Of a stretch of 64,000 nt of DNA, positions 52,001-64,000 are shown in pieces. The DNA lies in NCBI GenBank assembly GCA_963402885.1, contig OY727098.1, forward strand, positions 23,350,417-23,414,416. Reading direction: 5' to 3'. The DNA comes from Antedon bifida. Lineage: Eukaryota; Echinodermata; Crinoidea; Comatulida; Antedonidae. Numbering within the stretch: position 1 is the stretch's first letter; every line of letters begins with the position of its first letter. The position numbers and the translations under genes were made by a program. Below the pieces are notes generated by a model. It did no database searches. It had not been told where the DNA came from and saw only the letters and a program-made list of their open reading frames with translations.

Positions 52001-55000
52001 GAAAACTGGCGTGGAAGACGTGTAACTTTCCTAGAGGACCCAGATATCAATACATATATCTACTTTCAGTACAATTATTTGAGACTGGGGAATCAATTCC
52101 CTAAACCCCACACATGGGATCCGTCTGTCTATGATCATGCTTTATAATTAAATAGAGCATTCCAGACTATATTTTAAGTTACACTAAATGTTTGCTAGGC
52201 CTACAGAACATCAATAAAAACAAACATCATTTAAAGAAGAAAGAACAATAATTTAAACTGTTACGTCAAAAAGACGATCGAGTGTCGTGTTTTGTAAGAA
52301 TCATTTCTTGTTTATTTAATTATATAATATCATTATTTATTGAATTGTACAATGTTGATATACAAAATATATTACTAAAAACCATAATTGTATATCGTCA
52401 CGAACTCCTATTACGTATGTTTCCGAGCGGTTGAAAATACTTTAGGAACTCCGTCGTGACATAACAGTAGGCCCTATACATACAAAATCCACAAAGTTGT
52501 AAAATAACTCAAAACAAAGCTTTAATTTCAATCTTCTTTTAACAATCCAGTATAGGCCTACACTTTAAACAACAGCTTCACAATAACTTTTACAATCCGA
52601 AATCGAACTATGTTCATATCCTTCTAGATCATTCCTTATACTTATTATTCTATTGGATTACAGTTTCTATTAATAGTATACTTCTGGAATGTTCCTGATT
52701 GTTTTTATATTAATTATACATTGTTTCTTAATACTAAACGTACCCTTATATTCTAGAATGTTCAGATAGATAGATACTATGTTACTGTTTATGTTAAAGA
52801 ATGGTAATTTATTACATATGTATTTATTTTATCGAAATAATGTCTCATTATCTTAAATACAAATAAAAATAAATATCCGACTGTCTGAGGGCACAATTTG
52901 TTTACTTCATTCGTGGCTAAACGATTATTTTCGGCAATGTTTTAGACCCTATATTTCGAAAACTACAAGTCAAATTTCATAATTCTTTCTTTATTATAAT
53001 ATTGATACAATTACAACAATTTATACAGGCAATGTATAATTTGTTTGAAAAATATTTTTTTGAAGAAATATTTCTTTTAGGCCCTATTTATAACACTGTA
53101 TGCATTATTTGTTAACATTAATAAATTCGTATTTATTCGTAATAGTACACTCATTATAACATTTGGTAGGTTCTCATGAATAGAAAACGTGTTATTTTTA
53201 CTTTACGTTTAGAATGCGATGGCAATAGACATGGTTGGAATTGTGAAAATCGCTGTACCTCACGGAACCGTAACTATGCATGTAGATACTATCAGTTCTG
53301 TTTACCTGATCCATATGGATGTAGCTGTGTTACCGGTTACAAAGGATTAAAATGCGATACAGGTGAATACAACATATATTAAATTACAGCATAGTGTTTA
53401 CCACATGCATTTTTAAATGTTATTGTCATTGTTAAGAAAATCTGTTATTCTATTCAAAATCGTCATTATTGTTATTTCTATTTTTATTTTTTATTATAAT
53501 TGTTATTTATTTTTTATTATAATTGTTATTTATTTTTACTATGGTATTATGTATATCATTATCGTAATTAGCAGGCGACCCCAAATCTACCACCTGAGTA
53601 AAATCTGACTGATTTGGCTTTAAAATAATTTATTCAAGATATTTATTGTATTATCGTTTTCCTTAAATCAATTCATGGGTTTTCAATCCACCATGTTAAA
53701 GACTATTTATCGTAAATTGGATATGATGATAATATTCAATTAATAATCGTCATTATACAGAATGTCCACAGGGTACATTTGGGGCGGACTGTGCTCAAAC
53801 TTGTCATTGTAATCCAGATGTTAATTGTGATCGATATACAGGAAAATGCACTGACTTGACCTGTGCATCTCCATGGATGGGATCTAACTGCCAACGTAAG
53901 TCTGAATTTATCAAATGTTTTAATATAGACTGTGAGACAGTAACACAATAATTTCAACAACTTCATACTCTACGGGCTCTCTTCTCTCTTTATTTTTTGT
54001 TAAAATCACATTCTTTTATCATGTTTGCATTTAAAATTAATTTGAGCCTTACAATGATGTCTAAAAGAATAGGAGGAAATGAAATTACAGTTATCTACAG
54101 TTGTAGAACAACTGTCTTTTTATTCCTCTCGAAAGTAAACTATTCTGTGCGTTTTAAAAATGTCTGTCATTGTTAGAAACCTCAGGTGATATACAAGTGT
54201 TGTAATTATGTTACACACCATCATCATTTTATTTCTTAGAATGTCAACCTAACCTTTATGGAGAAAACTGTGATATTGAATGTAATAAGCCATGTGATTG
54301 TCACAGGACTGGTAGATGCATAGCAAGCACGTGTGATCCTATCTGGCTGGAACCTGACTGTGAAAATAGTAAGTTTGTCGTCATAACAATGTTTTGTTAG
54401 ATTCACCAAATCAATTTAACCTTTTATTATTTGAAGTACTAGAGGGTTCACTCGCTTCGCTCGCGCACCCTCTAGTGGGTGTACTCGAATGGTCCTCGAA
54501 AACATGACCAACGCCTCTGGAAATTGATGCCCGGGTGACACCTATGCATATGACTGATGAGTAATGTATGTTTATTTTGTGATGTTTCATGGTGGTCCAT
54601 AAATTAGGTACGCCAAACATATCGCTTCCAGGGTAATATAGCAAATTAGAGTTTAAAAAATGTACGAATAGAGAACAATATAGGCTAATTATTATTATTC
54701 GGTCTTCCGCCGAATGTGTGTGTGAGATTTGAACCTGTACTGAAAATAAGTTTGGTAAGATGCGCAATGTATACCAATTATGATTGATTACGTCCCCTGC
54801 CCGATTAATGATGTATGGACACTTGACAGCAATCGGTGGTTAAGAACGTAAGGGGAAAAGTTACTCAATAGATTTATTTATTTGTAAACAAAATGTACAT
54901 TAATTCTCTCTGTGATGATGTAAAAACTTTCAACAATTGGTATTACAACAATTGGTATTAATGCAAATAATATAATTGTAAAGAACAGTATACGTATAAT

Positions 55001-58000
55001 AGACATAGTATATTATTATATATATTATCTGAACTTTACACACAGGAGGAAACCGTTAATAGGGGTCATCAATCACTGAAACAGTCTCTGTAACGTGACC
55101 GTACCAAGAGACCAAAAGCATATATCAAAGTGGGTGACAGTGAGCGGGGCTTTAACATTTGTATCACAATATATCATGACAACAGCATCTAATAACAACT
55201 TTCGTAGCCTACTTATATTTCGGTCGTAGTAGACACTTTATAAATATAAATAGAGAAAGCAACAGAAATAATCGATAAACAGTAAAGGTGTTTCCCTGGT
55301 AGGCCTCCTATGCTATTATGCTATTTATTAACCATTTTATCAAATTTAGGTGCGATTCAATGTTACTATAATAGTAGCATTGAATCGCACCTAAATTTGA
55401 TAAAATGATTAATAAATAGCATAAATAATTAGTTAAATTACTAAACAAATTGTATTTCACGTAAAGTAAAGGCCTTTATAATTGATATTTGAATATCTAA
55501 AAATCTAAAACAAATAAATTGTAGTTCACGATTCAGTTGAATCACTAAAATCACATTGTAGTTCACGTAAAAGTAATAAAGGCCTTCAATAATAGTGAAA
55601 TTACTAAAACAAATTGTAGTTCTCAATCACTAAAATCACATTGTAGTTCACATAAAAGTAAAGGCCTTCAATAAAAGTTAAATTACTAAAACAAATTGTA
55701 GTTCACGTAAAGTAAATGCCTTTAATCAAAATAATTGATTAGTTGAATATCTAAAACAAATTAATTTCAGTAGTTCACGATACGTTGAACCACTAAAATA
55801 TTTTTTTATTTAATATTGAATGGCGCCACCAACGGCCATTTTGCCGAAAGTGACGGACCCGGAAGCCAGTTGAACAACAGCGCGAGTGTGTGAAAATAAC
55901 CCTGTGATATCCACAAATTTCGATAGGTAACGCTAAATTTTGTCGTTGTAAAAGACAAAAATGGAACAATAGCGTCGATGTGAAAACTAATGTTATCAAA
56001 TCTACGTTTCGCGGTACATCTGAGATAGATAAGGTAGGTATCCAAGGCGGAGATTTGTACCGAAGTTTTTGCATTGTGCTCGCCTATGTCAGAATTAACC
56101 ATAATTTATATATAGATGCAAAATCCAATGACTAATTGGAGTTTTATAAGATTCATTTTTTGTAATTTTAAAGAGTTCCAAGGGGTTTGGGCATTATCAA
56201 CTAGTCATAATTTAACTTCATATGTAATTTTGCGACGTTGACGCTTTCGCACTGTTGCTTCACAATTGTTAAGTAAGTATTACAATACCATAAAAATAAC
56301 CAGACTGCCTTGACACAAATACATTTTAATGATTACATGATTTTTAAGTAGAAATCTAAAATGACTATAATAGGTTGAATTCATTTTGTTTTTTCATTCT
56401 ACAGGAATCCTTACTACCAAATTTACACCAGCAAATAACGGGCAGATTACAACTGTGTCATGTTCAGTTAATCAGACTGGTACATACGATGTTCAAACAA
56501 TGATTATGATGACTAATAATGACGTCACTGAGAACATCACAACAGCAGAAACAAATAGAGATGGTCAGAATATAACACATACATTTTCTGTGATAGCTGA
56601 TGCTGATTCGACATACACATGTGTAATTTCACGACAAGGTTACTTTGTTGAAAGTGATATCATCACAGAAATATTTCGTAAGTAATTTATAAATAACCTA
56701 AATTAATACATAATTTAAAGCGCTTACAGTATATCTTAGAAACTTCACGAATGTTTCTAAATAAAACCTAACAATTTTTTAAAAGGATTACCTTCATACA
56801 ACGGACGTTTGACGATACTTAGTATTTCAAGCTCCGTTATCACCATTGAATGGACGGCATGGAACAGCAATACTGACGATGGAGCTGATGGTCCAGTTGA
56901 CCAATACGTTTTATACCACAAACTGAACAATACTGATGATTGGAATATTGGGCTATTGCAGAATTTGTTATCAGCCACTGTTACTGGGTTGATGTGGGAT
57001 ACAAAATACGATTTCGGTGTTTCAGCTGTGAGACCTGGTGAAAGGGGTGAAGGACCAATTGGAGAAGAAACCGTCACAGCAAAAACGATTTGCGGAAGTA
57101 AGTTATTATTACCTTGAATCTCTTAATTTAACGAAGCTGGCCATTGTATACATCGACAACGTTTATATACGTAATTAAGAAATGCTAACCGAAAAAGATA
57201 CTATCATATCCATCTGTCTCTAAATATAAATAAATAAACACACTGTTGAATAACTGATAACCGTTTCGTAGCGCTTGAAACGATAAAACAGTGAATCAGA
57301 CAACAACTCATGTCGAGTGCTGCCACCAAACGGCGCTAATTCATCTGTTCACCACGGATATGTACCAGTAAACCTAACCGGGGTGATCCCTACTCTTCCG
57401 AAAAATACACAGGGTTATTTAAAGTACGATCGAGCCATTTGACGCCACCCTGTACCTCCAGTTTTGTTAAGTCTTTATCGAGTATCGAGAATACTTGCTC
57501 CACCACCAAAACTTGACCGAACTTGAATTTGTGTTCTTAGAACATAAATCTATTAGATTATGAAGAGTTGTATGAGTTTTTATATGAACTTATTTAAATA
57601 CATTACTTTGTGATCTCTCTTGATAGCGCCAGCTTCAGTGAACGACGTGAATCATAAGGTTTCCGAAACAAATTTACAAAATATATTGGTGACCTGGACA
57701 GTAAGTAAATATGAATTTGTATTCCGTGCTCATTTCTTTTCGAAATTACGTTGACACATATAGATATAGGCCTTGTTGACTTTTGTTTGAGGTTGTGTTT
57801 GGTTTAGTTTAGCGCACGAAAGAACAAGAGAATATGATTGAATAACTTAGTTTTTTTTTTTTTTTGTCTTTATCACGTTTTATGCAAAAGTAAAATGAAA
57901 AAAATATAGACCATTTATAGTATACAATTAGAAGCAAACGACTCTTTCAAGTACATCGTCACTTAGTTCTTTGTTCCATATTTTAAAAAAATAAGAAAAA

Positions 58001-61000
58001 GTGTTGATTAGGTCTATTGTGATTTATTAAATTCTATTTTTATTTCAATAATATCATATTTAGCAAATTAACGCAGATGCAGAGACACTGAAATGTTATG
58101 ACACGTCTTATATATACAAAGTGTATCGAAAATCGATTGATGATAATGGAATAGGTGAGGTGGTTTACAGTGGAACTGACTCAAACGTGACCATAGATAG
58201 CTTGAGCTCGTCGGCTTACAGCTTGTTTGTTACTGTATCTAACAAAGACAATGAAAGTGATTATGTTGAAAGCGTCTATATAAGTGAAGGTGGGTGTTTT
58301 TCATTATTTAAGGAATGAATAAGTAATCGTTTCTAATAAATTATATATTTTTTTAGAATATCTCATGGAGTCATTTAATATTTATTTACGTACTGTGTAT
58401 ATATTTTAATCTAAATGTATCAGAAACCGAAAGCTAGTGGGGCTGCTTGGTGGTTTAGATGCTCAACTACCAACCCCATGGTCTTTGGTTCAAATCCTGT
58501 CATATGATGATTTTCTTATGACAACTCCTCTCCCAATACTTTGTTTTTAGAGCATCGTGTATAATATGTTTGTCTTCGTGATTATTTAACTTTACACTTC
58601 ATTACCCATGTGGCTATCCGGCCTTACCGGTAGACTTGTCTCCAATCCGTTATATAAAAAATAAATCATGCTGATTACGATTAATCCCTTTAGCACAAAA
58701 TCACGAAAAGCTGTGTTTGTATTAATTTATTTATTGATAGTAGGCCTACAATTCGTAACTAACACTACCATATTATACTGAAACAAAAAACAATATTCCG
58801 TATTTTCTGATCCAGATGGTAACAGCTCAAGTAGTGCTAGTGGTGGTATTATTGGTGGTATCGTTGGATCCCTCGTTTGTATACTTGTGTTGGTTGCGAT
58901 TGTTATAATAGTTATGTATGTATAAATATTGATTTATTATATTAGCCATTTAGAATAAACATTTTTACATGTAGAATAAGCAAATTTGAAAACGTTCAAC
59001 ATGTATTAAATACCATCATCATAGCGGTCCATTATCGTCGACTATGATTGATTTAATATGGATCAGTTTCCTCCACTTGACTATGTTTTGAGCCAGTCTG
59101 TCGTTGGTATTAATCGGCTTCGTTTTATGGTGTCCTTGTACCTGAGTTCGGGTCTGCCTCTATGTCCAACACTTAGTTTTGGGAATCGAGTATTTTCAAG
59201 CCTACCAACATGAGTACATTTTAAGCCTGCTTTCTGTATTTCATCACATAATGTCAGAGCTTGATTTTTAATAATTTGACGTGTTCCATTAAGAAGGCGT
59301 GGATCTTCTTCAATTGGGAGGATTAATGGTAACTAACATTAATATTAAATATAATTAAAACTAAAACTGGACAATCTGATTTATTTAATTTTACTGAACT
59401 TTATTTTATTTTGCGATCATAAGGAAAAGAAAAAAAGACAAACGCACTGCACATCGGGCGAGACAAGATAGCATAACATTTGAAGGTATATTGATTTTAT
59501 TTCACTGTCTTCAATAGTGATTATATCCTCATATGTTTTTGTCGGTACTTGTATTGTTAACAATGTTAATTTGGAACGATGTTATATAGTATTTTAAAAT
59601 AACACTACAGAACGCGTACTTATTTCATCATTTTAATATGGATTCTTTCTAATGAATATAAGAATATTGTAATTGATTTTATACATTTTTAGACGTTACA
59701 TCACGCTCAGTTGATTCAACAGCGCCATCAAACGTTGATTTTCCAGAAGATGGATCTTTTTTATACGAGAACGTCCATGCGGTTCCATCAACAAGTACAT
59801 CAACATTTTCTCGAAGAATTCAAATTTCTGATTTGGTTGCATATTTTGCTCATACGCTTTCAACAGACTTACACAATGAATTTGACGTTAGTAAAACTTG
59901 GATTAATTTACTTTATTACGTTTAATCAAATATATATATTTCCTGTTACTTATGTAAAAGAAATGCAAAATTCATTAAAAAAAACAGCGGCTGGAAATCA
60001 CAATACGCTTTAACCATTATTTTTATACCTTCCTGCTTTAAAATAGCTTTATGCCTATTACTATTCGTTTTTGTTTTGTTTTTTTATTTTTAGCTTCTAC
60101 CTGTCGATCAGGCTCACCCATGGGAAGTAGCAGCCAAAGAATGTCACAAAACTAAGAACAGATTCAAGAATATCGTCCCATGTAAGTAACAAATGTCTTA
60201 AGTGGCTGCGTAAAATTGACGTGAGAATAAATACACATTAATTATTTGTTGTTTTAAATTGGGAAATAGTTCAACCAGCACAATTGTATTTGTTTATATA
60301 AACATGTATTCTCCTTAGATGATCATGCAAGAGTCGTGTTGGAGAAGATGAACGGTGATCCTGATTCGGATTACTACAATGCAAGCTATATCGATGTAAT
60401 TATCATGTGAAACACTTTCTCTATACTGCAAACATATTTTGTTTCTTGACTGGGAAAACATTAGAAAAGAAAGAAAGTACAACTTACCTCAGAATAATCT
60501 GATAAATTACTCAACACACCCACCACCCTCATTACAAAGGAGAAATAAAGACACTTTGTGTGCAATACTGTTCCGTATCGGTCTATTCCTCATAAAAGGT
60601 TTTGTAACATAACTCCTGTATGTTTAATTTATGCGTCGATTTGATAGAGTGTTTGTGAAACCCTTAATGCACATGTCCGGTAGTCTATATCAACCCAACA
60701 CTTGGAGCAATTTCTTACTCTGTTTTTATGCTGATTATTTTAATTTGTCTTAGGGTTACAGTAAAACGGAGCACTACATAGCGTGCCAAGGTAAGAATAC
60801 ACAAATTATATAAAAACCAGGCTCAAGAGAAAATAAACTTTGATCTAATATTTTGAATAATATCTTTATGACAACAGTACTGAAGAAATTAATTTATAAA
60901 TGTCAGTATAAGTTTAAATCTAATAGTCAACAACACCTAAGCCCGTTTTTTACTAGGTATATATTCGCGCGAATCGGACAAACCTAGGTTTTGATTGAAT

Positions 61001-63867
61001 GCACAATCTTCACATCACGTCAAAAAAGTAGTTGAAAATATACGCATGCGCACTAGTCAACGTTTTATATTCGGGCAAATAAATTGATTTGATTTGATTT
61101 GAATTAGGAAAATCATCATAAAAAATACATATACAAAGTGATAACATAAATTACGGACATTACAATTATACGGATAATACATTTATAAAAGATTTTCCAG
61201 GATAGCCCCAAAAGCTTATTAGCTTATTTCCATTTGGATACTTTAGGCTAAATTCGCTTAGTGGAAAACATGTTTATATGTTTTGACGAATATTTCAGCG
61301 ACACTTACCACAATCATCATGAGCGTTCTAATTCTAGATGACCATTAATCATTTTTTAACAGGTCCTAACAAAAACTCTCTTGGTGATTTTTGGCGAATG
61401 ATCTGGCAGAAAGATATTAAAGTAATCGTTATGCTTACAAACATTCTTGAAGGAAATAAGGTGAATAAACCGTCAATATTATATTTAATGTTACGATAAA
61501 CATAGATGGATTACAATTACGATTTGAATAAAAAGATATAGTTTCTTTACGACCAGTATTTTTGGGTCCGTTTTAAGAAAACAGTCAAATATAACAATTT
61601 GTATTTAGCTTGACGTATTATATTTCTTTTTACAATCATTTACATGGATATACTAATTAAAATGTTTATCTAAATCTACAACAAGGAAAAATGTAAGAAA
61701 TACTGGCCCGATGAACAAGAGAATTTTGTTTTCGATGACATCACTGTAACGGTTACTAATGAAGAAACAACCGAGGACTACACAACAAGAACGGTGCGAA
61801 TCGTAAGTATTTAAGCTTGATAAATTGATATAGATAAATATTGGTAATAGCTTCATTGAATTTTGGCTTATTTTACAAGCAATTAAATTTCATATTGATC
61901 ATCTGTATTACTATTATTCTGGTTATACTTAGACCAACACGGTCAAAAAAACAATGCAGACGTAGAGCAAGGAGCTTGTGGGTAATGAATTTCCTTTAAA
62001 TGATTCTTTTTATATTATTTTATAAAAAAAAACGGATCATGAATATTATATATATATTATATTCAAGGTTTATTCAATAAAAACAAAAATTTACATTGTA
62101 GCCGAAGGCTAAATTGTGTAAAACTTCTTTGACCCCGGTATTAGTACACTGCAGGCAATATTACCCAATGAAACGTTATTATTAACGACACGTTAAAAGT
62201 GTAATGCATTTTGGCCTATTTAATTGAATTATTAATATTAAAACACGAATCATTATCATGAATCAGAATGATTTATACTTTTTTAATATGATATTTCGTT
62301 CAAAACTATGGTTGTATTTTTTGTATTGATATCAGTGTGGATTCTACTACTTATGTTTTAGGAAGAAAATGAACAACGTACCATTAAGCAGTTTCATTTC
62401 ACTCAATGGCCTGATAAGGGAGTACCAAAGTCTGCTTCAGAATTACTGCGTCTTATTCAGAAAGTGAAAAGTGTACGAGGAACTTCTTTGACCCCGGTAT
62501 TAGTACACTGCAGGTAAAGTGCAATATTACCAAATGCTTATACAAGGTATGATTAGGAATACATTCTGTATTAAAAAAAAAACTTTTCTTTTTTTAAAAG
62601 TTCAAAGTGTACGTAGTTTACTGGTATTGAAAAAAAACCCGGTAGAGTATAGCTAGGATAGTGTCATCGTTAGGTCTACTTCGTTAAGTAAAATTAATAA
62701 CATCCAATATAAAAGATGTTAAATCAATTTATTTACGGTCTATGTAAGAAACTATCCACACAATAAGCCTATTATATCATCAGATTGCTGGAATTACTAA
62801 TACCATTGCTTATAAATACTAGAAATTGTGAATTATGACAGTGCTAATTATCATTAAAACCTCAAATTAACGATTGTTGTTTTGTTTATTACAGTGCTGG
62901 TGTTGGCAGAACCGGGACCTATATTGTCATTGACGCCATGTTGGATATGATAATGACTGAAGAAGCTGTTGATATTCTTCAATACATAAAAGATATTCGA
63001 GAAGCTCGCATTAGTATGGTTCAGACTCCGGTAAGTTAAATACAAAAAAACGCCTCTTACTTTTAAAGGCCTACTTATGATAAAGTGTATACACTCTTTA
63101 TTATTTAAATTTATTTTTTGTTGGTAATACTTGACTTCTAGCATAGTTAATAATATAGATGTCTAATGTTTACTTTACTGTACACAGTACAAATTAAAGT
63201 ATCAGTAAATGACCTTTAAGGCAGAAATTGGATGCTACAGGAAATGGTTTTTTAAATGGGTCTAAGATGATAAAACCCTAATCTGTTGTGCATTATATGA
63301 TGTTAACGAATGACAGTCATCCTTCCTATCATTTGTAGGAGCAGTATGTGTTCATTTACAGCGCCTTGTGTGAGTTTTATCTAAATGGTGTTGTACAATT
63401 TCCAGTCTCCGAATTTACAAGTCGAATGAAAAAGTTGAAGCGTACAAATCCTAAAACAAAGAAAACGTTCATTGAAGAAGAATTTGACGTAAATATTATA
63501 TTTTTAATATATCTATTTTTATAGGTATTGCTCATTTATAACAATTGATTAGCATATATAATTGGTATTAACATTAACGCAATGACAAACCATTCTGTCA
63601 TAAACTGAAAAATGGAAGCAAGTCGTAATGTCTGATTAACTGACTAACTAACTAACTAACACATTTGGAGGTAAAAATTATCTTACTGTAATATCTATCA
63701 TCCCATTCTTCTTCATAATGTAAGTCAATAAAATTAACAGCTATCTTTACGTGTTTGTCAATGACAGATGTTGGTTTCTGTAACTCCATCGCCACCTCTA
63801 GAAGAAATGTTGAGTGGACGTCAGGAACATAGTATCAAGAAAAACCGATTTGGAAATGTGTTGCCAG
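49064..63867 (+). CDS. locus 6: Tie-like ectodomain fused to receptor tyrosine phosphatase (3' incomplete)
   Basis: Ectodomain exons: signal 49064-49112; Ig1 50068-50343; Ig2 50826-51077; EGF-A 51516-51650; EGF-B 53213-53362 (FCLPDPYGCSC); EGF-C 53761-53895; EGF-D 54240-54368; Ig3 56405-56677; FN3-1 56786-57097; FN3-2 57627-57700 and 58064-58289; TM 58816-58915 (GGIIGGIVGSLVCILVLVAI). Cytoplasmic exons: 59424-59485, 59693-59886, 60094-60181, 60319-60395, 60754-60790, 61363-61460, 61686-61802, 62362-62513, 62895-63030, 63339-63488, 63768-63867. All phases fit (3322 nt, at least 1107 aa). D1 carries KNRF (60094 exon), YYNASYID, the WPD loop QWPDKGVP, the P-loop HCSAGVGRTG across the 62513/62895 junction, and Q-loop QTPEQYVF. 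All catalytic residues are present, so D1 should dephosphorylate phosphotyrosine. The last exon begins D2 (KKNRFGNVLP) and the gene continues beyond the window. A juxtamembrane LYENV tyrosine is notable. Confidence 0.88.
54435..54770. repeat. GC-richer repeat with short hairpin
   Basis: ctagagggttcactcgcttc with gcgcaccctctag forms a short stem at about 54439-54476. The following roughly 300 bp is richer in GC than its surroundings. It lies in the EGF-D/Ig3 intron of locus 6. The minus-strand frame over it is not supported as a gene. Probably a repeat of unknown class. Confidence 0.4.
55318..55425. repeat. ~108-bp near-perfect palindrome
   Basis: The arms tgctatttattaaccatttt... and ...aaaatgattaataaatagca run into a centre of ttactataatagtag and contain gtgcgattcaatg / cattgaatcgcac. 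Almost no unpaired loop remains. In the long EGF-D/Ig3 intron of locus 6. Confidence 0.8.
55439..55800. repeat. irregular tandem array of a ttgtagttcacgtaaa unit
   Basis: The core aattgtagttcacgtaaa(a)gt is followed by aaaggcctt and (t)actaaaa(c)aaa. It recurs about six times with variable spacing (55448, 55520, 55557, 55613, 55641, 55696, 55770 regions). It follows the palindrome directly. No coding function seen. Confidence 0.65.
58436..58680 (+). mobile_element. tRNA-derived SINE-like element
   Basis: A tRNA-like head: A-box-like ttggtggtttagatgc at 58447-58462 and the canonical B box ggttcaaatcc at 58487-58497, about 30 nt apart. A non-tRNA body of about 170 bp follows, ending near tataaaaaataaa. 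It lies in the intron before the TM exon of locus 6. The cloverleaf is not complete, so a SINE is preferred over a tRNA gene. Confidence 0.55.
59030..59335 (-). mobile_element. possible retroelement coding remnant, minus strand
   Basis: The minus strand contains an open stretch reading RLLNGTRQIIKNQALTLCDE and, further on, RGRPELRYKDTIKRSRLIP, in the same region and interrupted by stops downstream. The second part resembles the C-terminal tail of LINE ORF2 proteins (R..LRYKD..K). It lies in the locus 6 intron after the TM exon. Low confidence on class. Confidence 0.35.
62122..62165 (+). pseudogene. duplicated 3' end of the phosphatase catalytic exon
   Basis: aacttctttgaccccggtat through ttagtacactgcag repeats the end of the exon at 62481-62513 (which encodes TSLTPVLVHC), followed by gcaatattacc as in the true intron at 62521. 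The seven bases gtaaagt, which form the real donor, are absent from the copy. It lies 0.35 kb upstream in the preceding intron. Confidence 0.75.
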
Positions 63868-64000
63868 GTATAAAGGTTGATCATTGTTTAAAAATTGATA
63901 CATCAGTGTGTATTGGTTGTTTGCTGTCCGTCTTACATTCAACCAGTGGATAGGCCTATAGATTTGTTCAAGAAGTACTATCTATTCATAACTTATCTAT

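Noticed and set aside
58436-58510. Functional tRNA gene
   Set aside because: A-box-like and B-box sequences are present, but the acceptor stem does not close and a SINE-like body follows.
59711-60013. 100-codon open frame in the phosphatase region
   Set aside because: It is out of frame with the juxtamembrane exon 59693-59886, whose frame (VHAVPSTSTSTFSRR) matches the RPTP phases.

Overview
This is a eukaryotic, intron-rich, AT-rich genomic window. I read it as a deuterostome invertebrate, most likely an echinoderm. Reasons: TAGGCCTA-type octamers recur throughout, GT-AG introns are short, MITE, SINE, Penelope-like and LINE debris is abundant, and the receptor family is Tie-like. The taxon is inference; the gene content is read from the sequence.

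The window holds a head-to-tail array of six paralogous receptor loci, all on the + strand. Each ectodomain has the same exon order: signal peptide, Ig1, Ig2 (no Cys pair), EGF-A, EGF-B, EGF-C, EGF-D, Ig3, FN3-1 (one exon), FN3-2 (two exons), then transmembrane (TM) and cytoplasmic exons. This is the Ig-Ig-EGF-Ig-FN3 plan of the vertebrate angiopoietin receptors Tie1 and Tie2. EGF-B carries the motif FCLPDPYGCSC, which I recognise as a Tie hallmark. No tyrosine kinase domain follows any of the six. Loci 1, 2, 4 and 5 have short tails rich in tyrosines, mostly of pYxN (Grb2-SH2-like) type. Locus 6 has a receptor tyrosine phosphatase (D1 catalytic domain plus the start of D2).

Layout. Locus 1 (907-8549): signal exon not found, TM exon not recognisable. 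Locus 2 (10693-18742): complete, 762 aa, no EGF-D. Locus 3 (19536-24454): pseudogene with a nonsense codon, a frameshift and no tail. Locus 4 (26943-34289): complete, 820 aa. Locus 5 (39456-46296): complete, 685 aa; EGF-D and FN3-1 are fused in one exon and Ig3 is deleted. Locus 6 (49064 to beyond the window end): Tie-like ectodomain plus RPTP. The summed exon models of loci 2, 4 and 5 are exact multiples of three and end at stop codons; locus 6 stays in phase through 23 exons.

Intergenic and intronic DNA holds orphan tail-exon relics (9913-10009, 35879-35952), a 5'-truncated LINE with a YADD reverse transcriptase, two tRNA-derived SINEs, several terminal-inverted-repeat elements and hairpins, Penelope-like debris with a hammerhead-like core, and tandem duplications. 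My reading is a rapidly evolving birth-and-death family of cell-surface receptors in which similar ectodomains feed different, possibly opposing, tyrosine-phosphorylation outputs.
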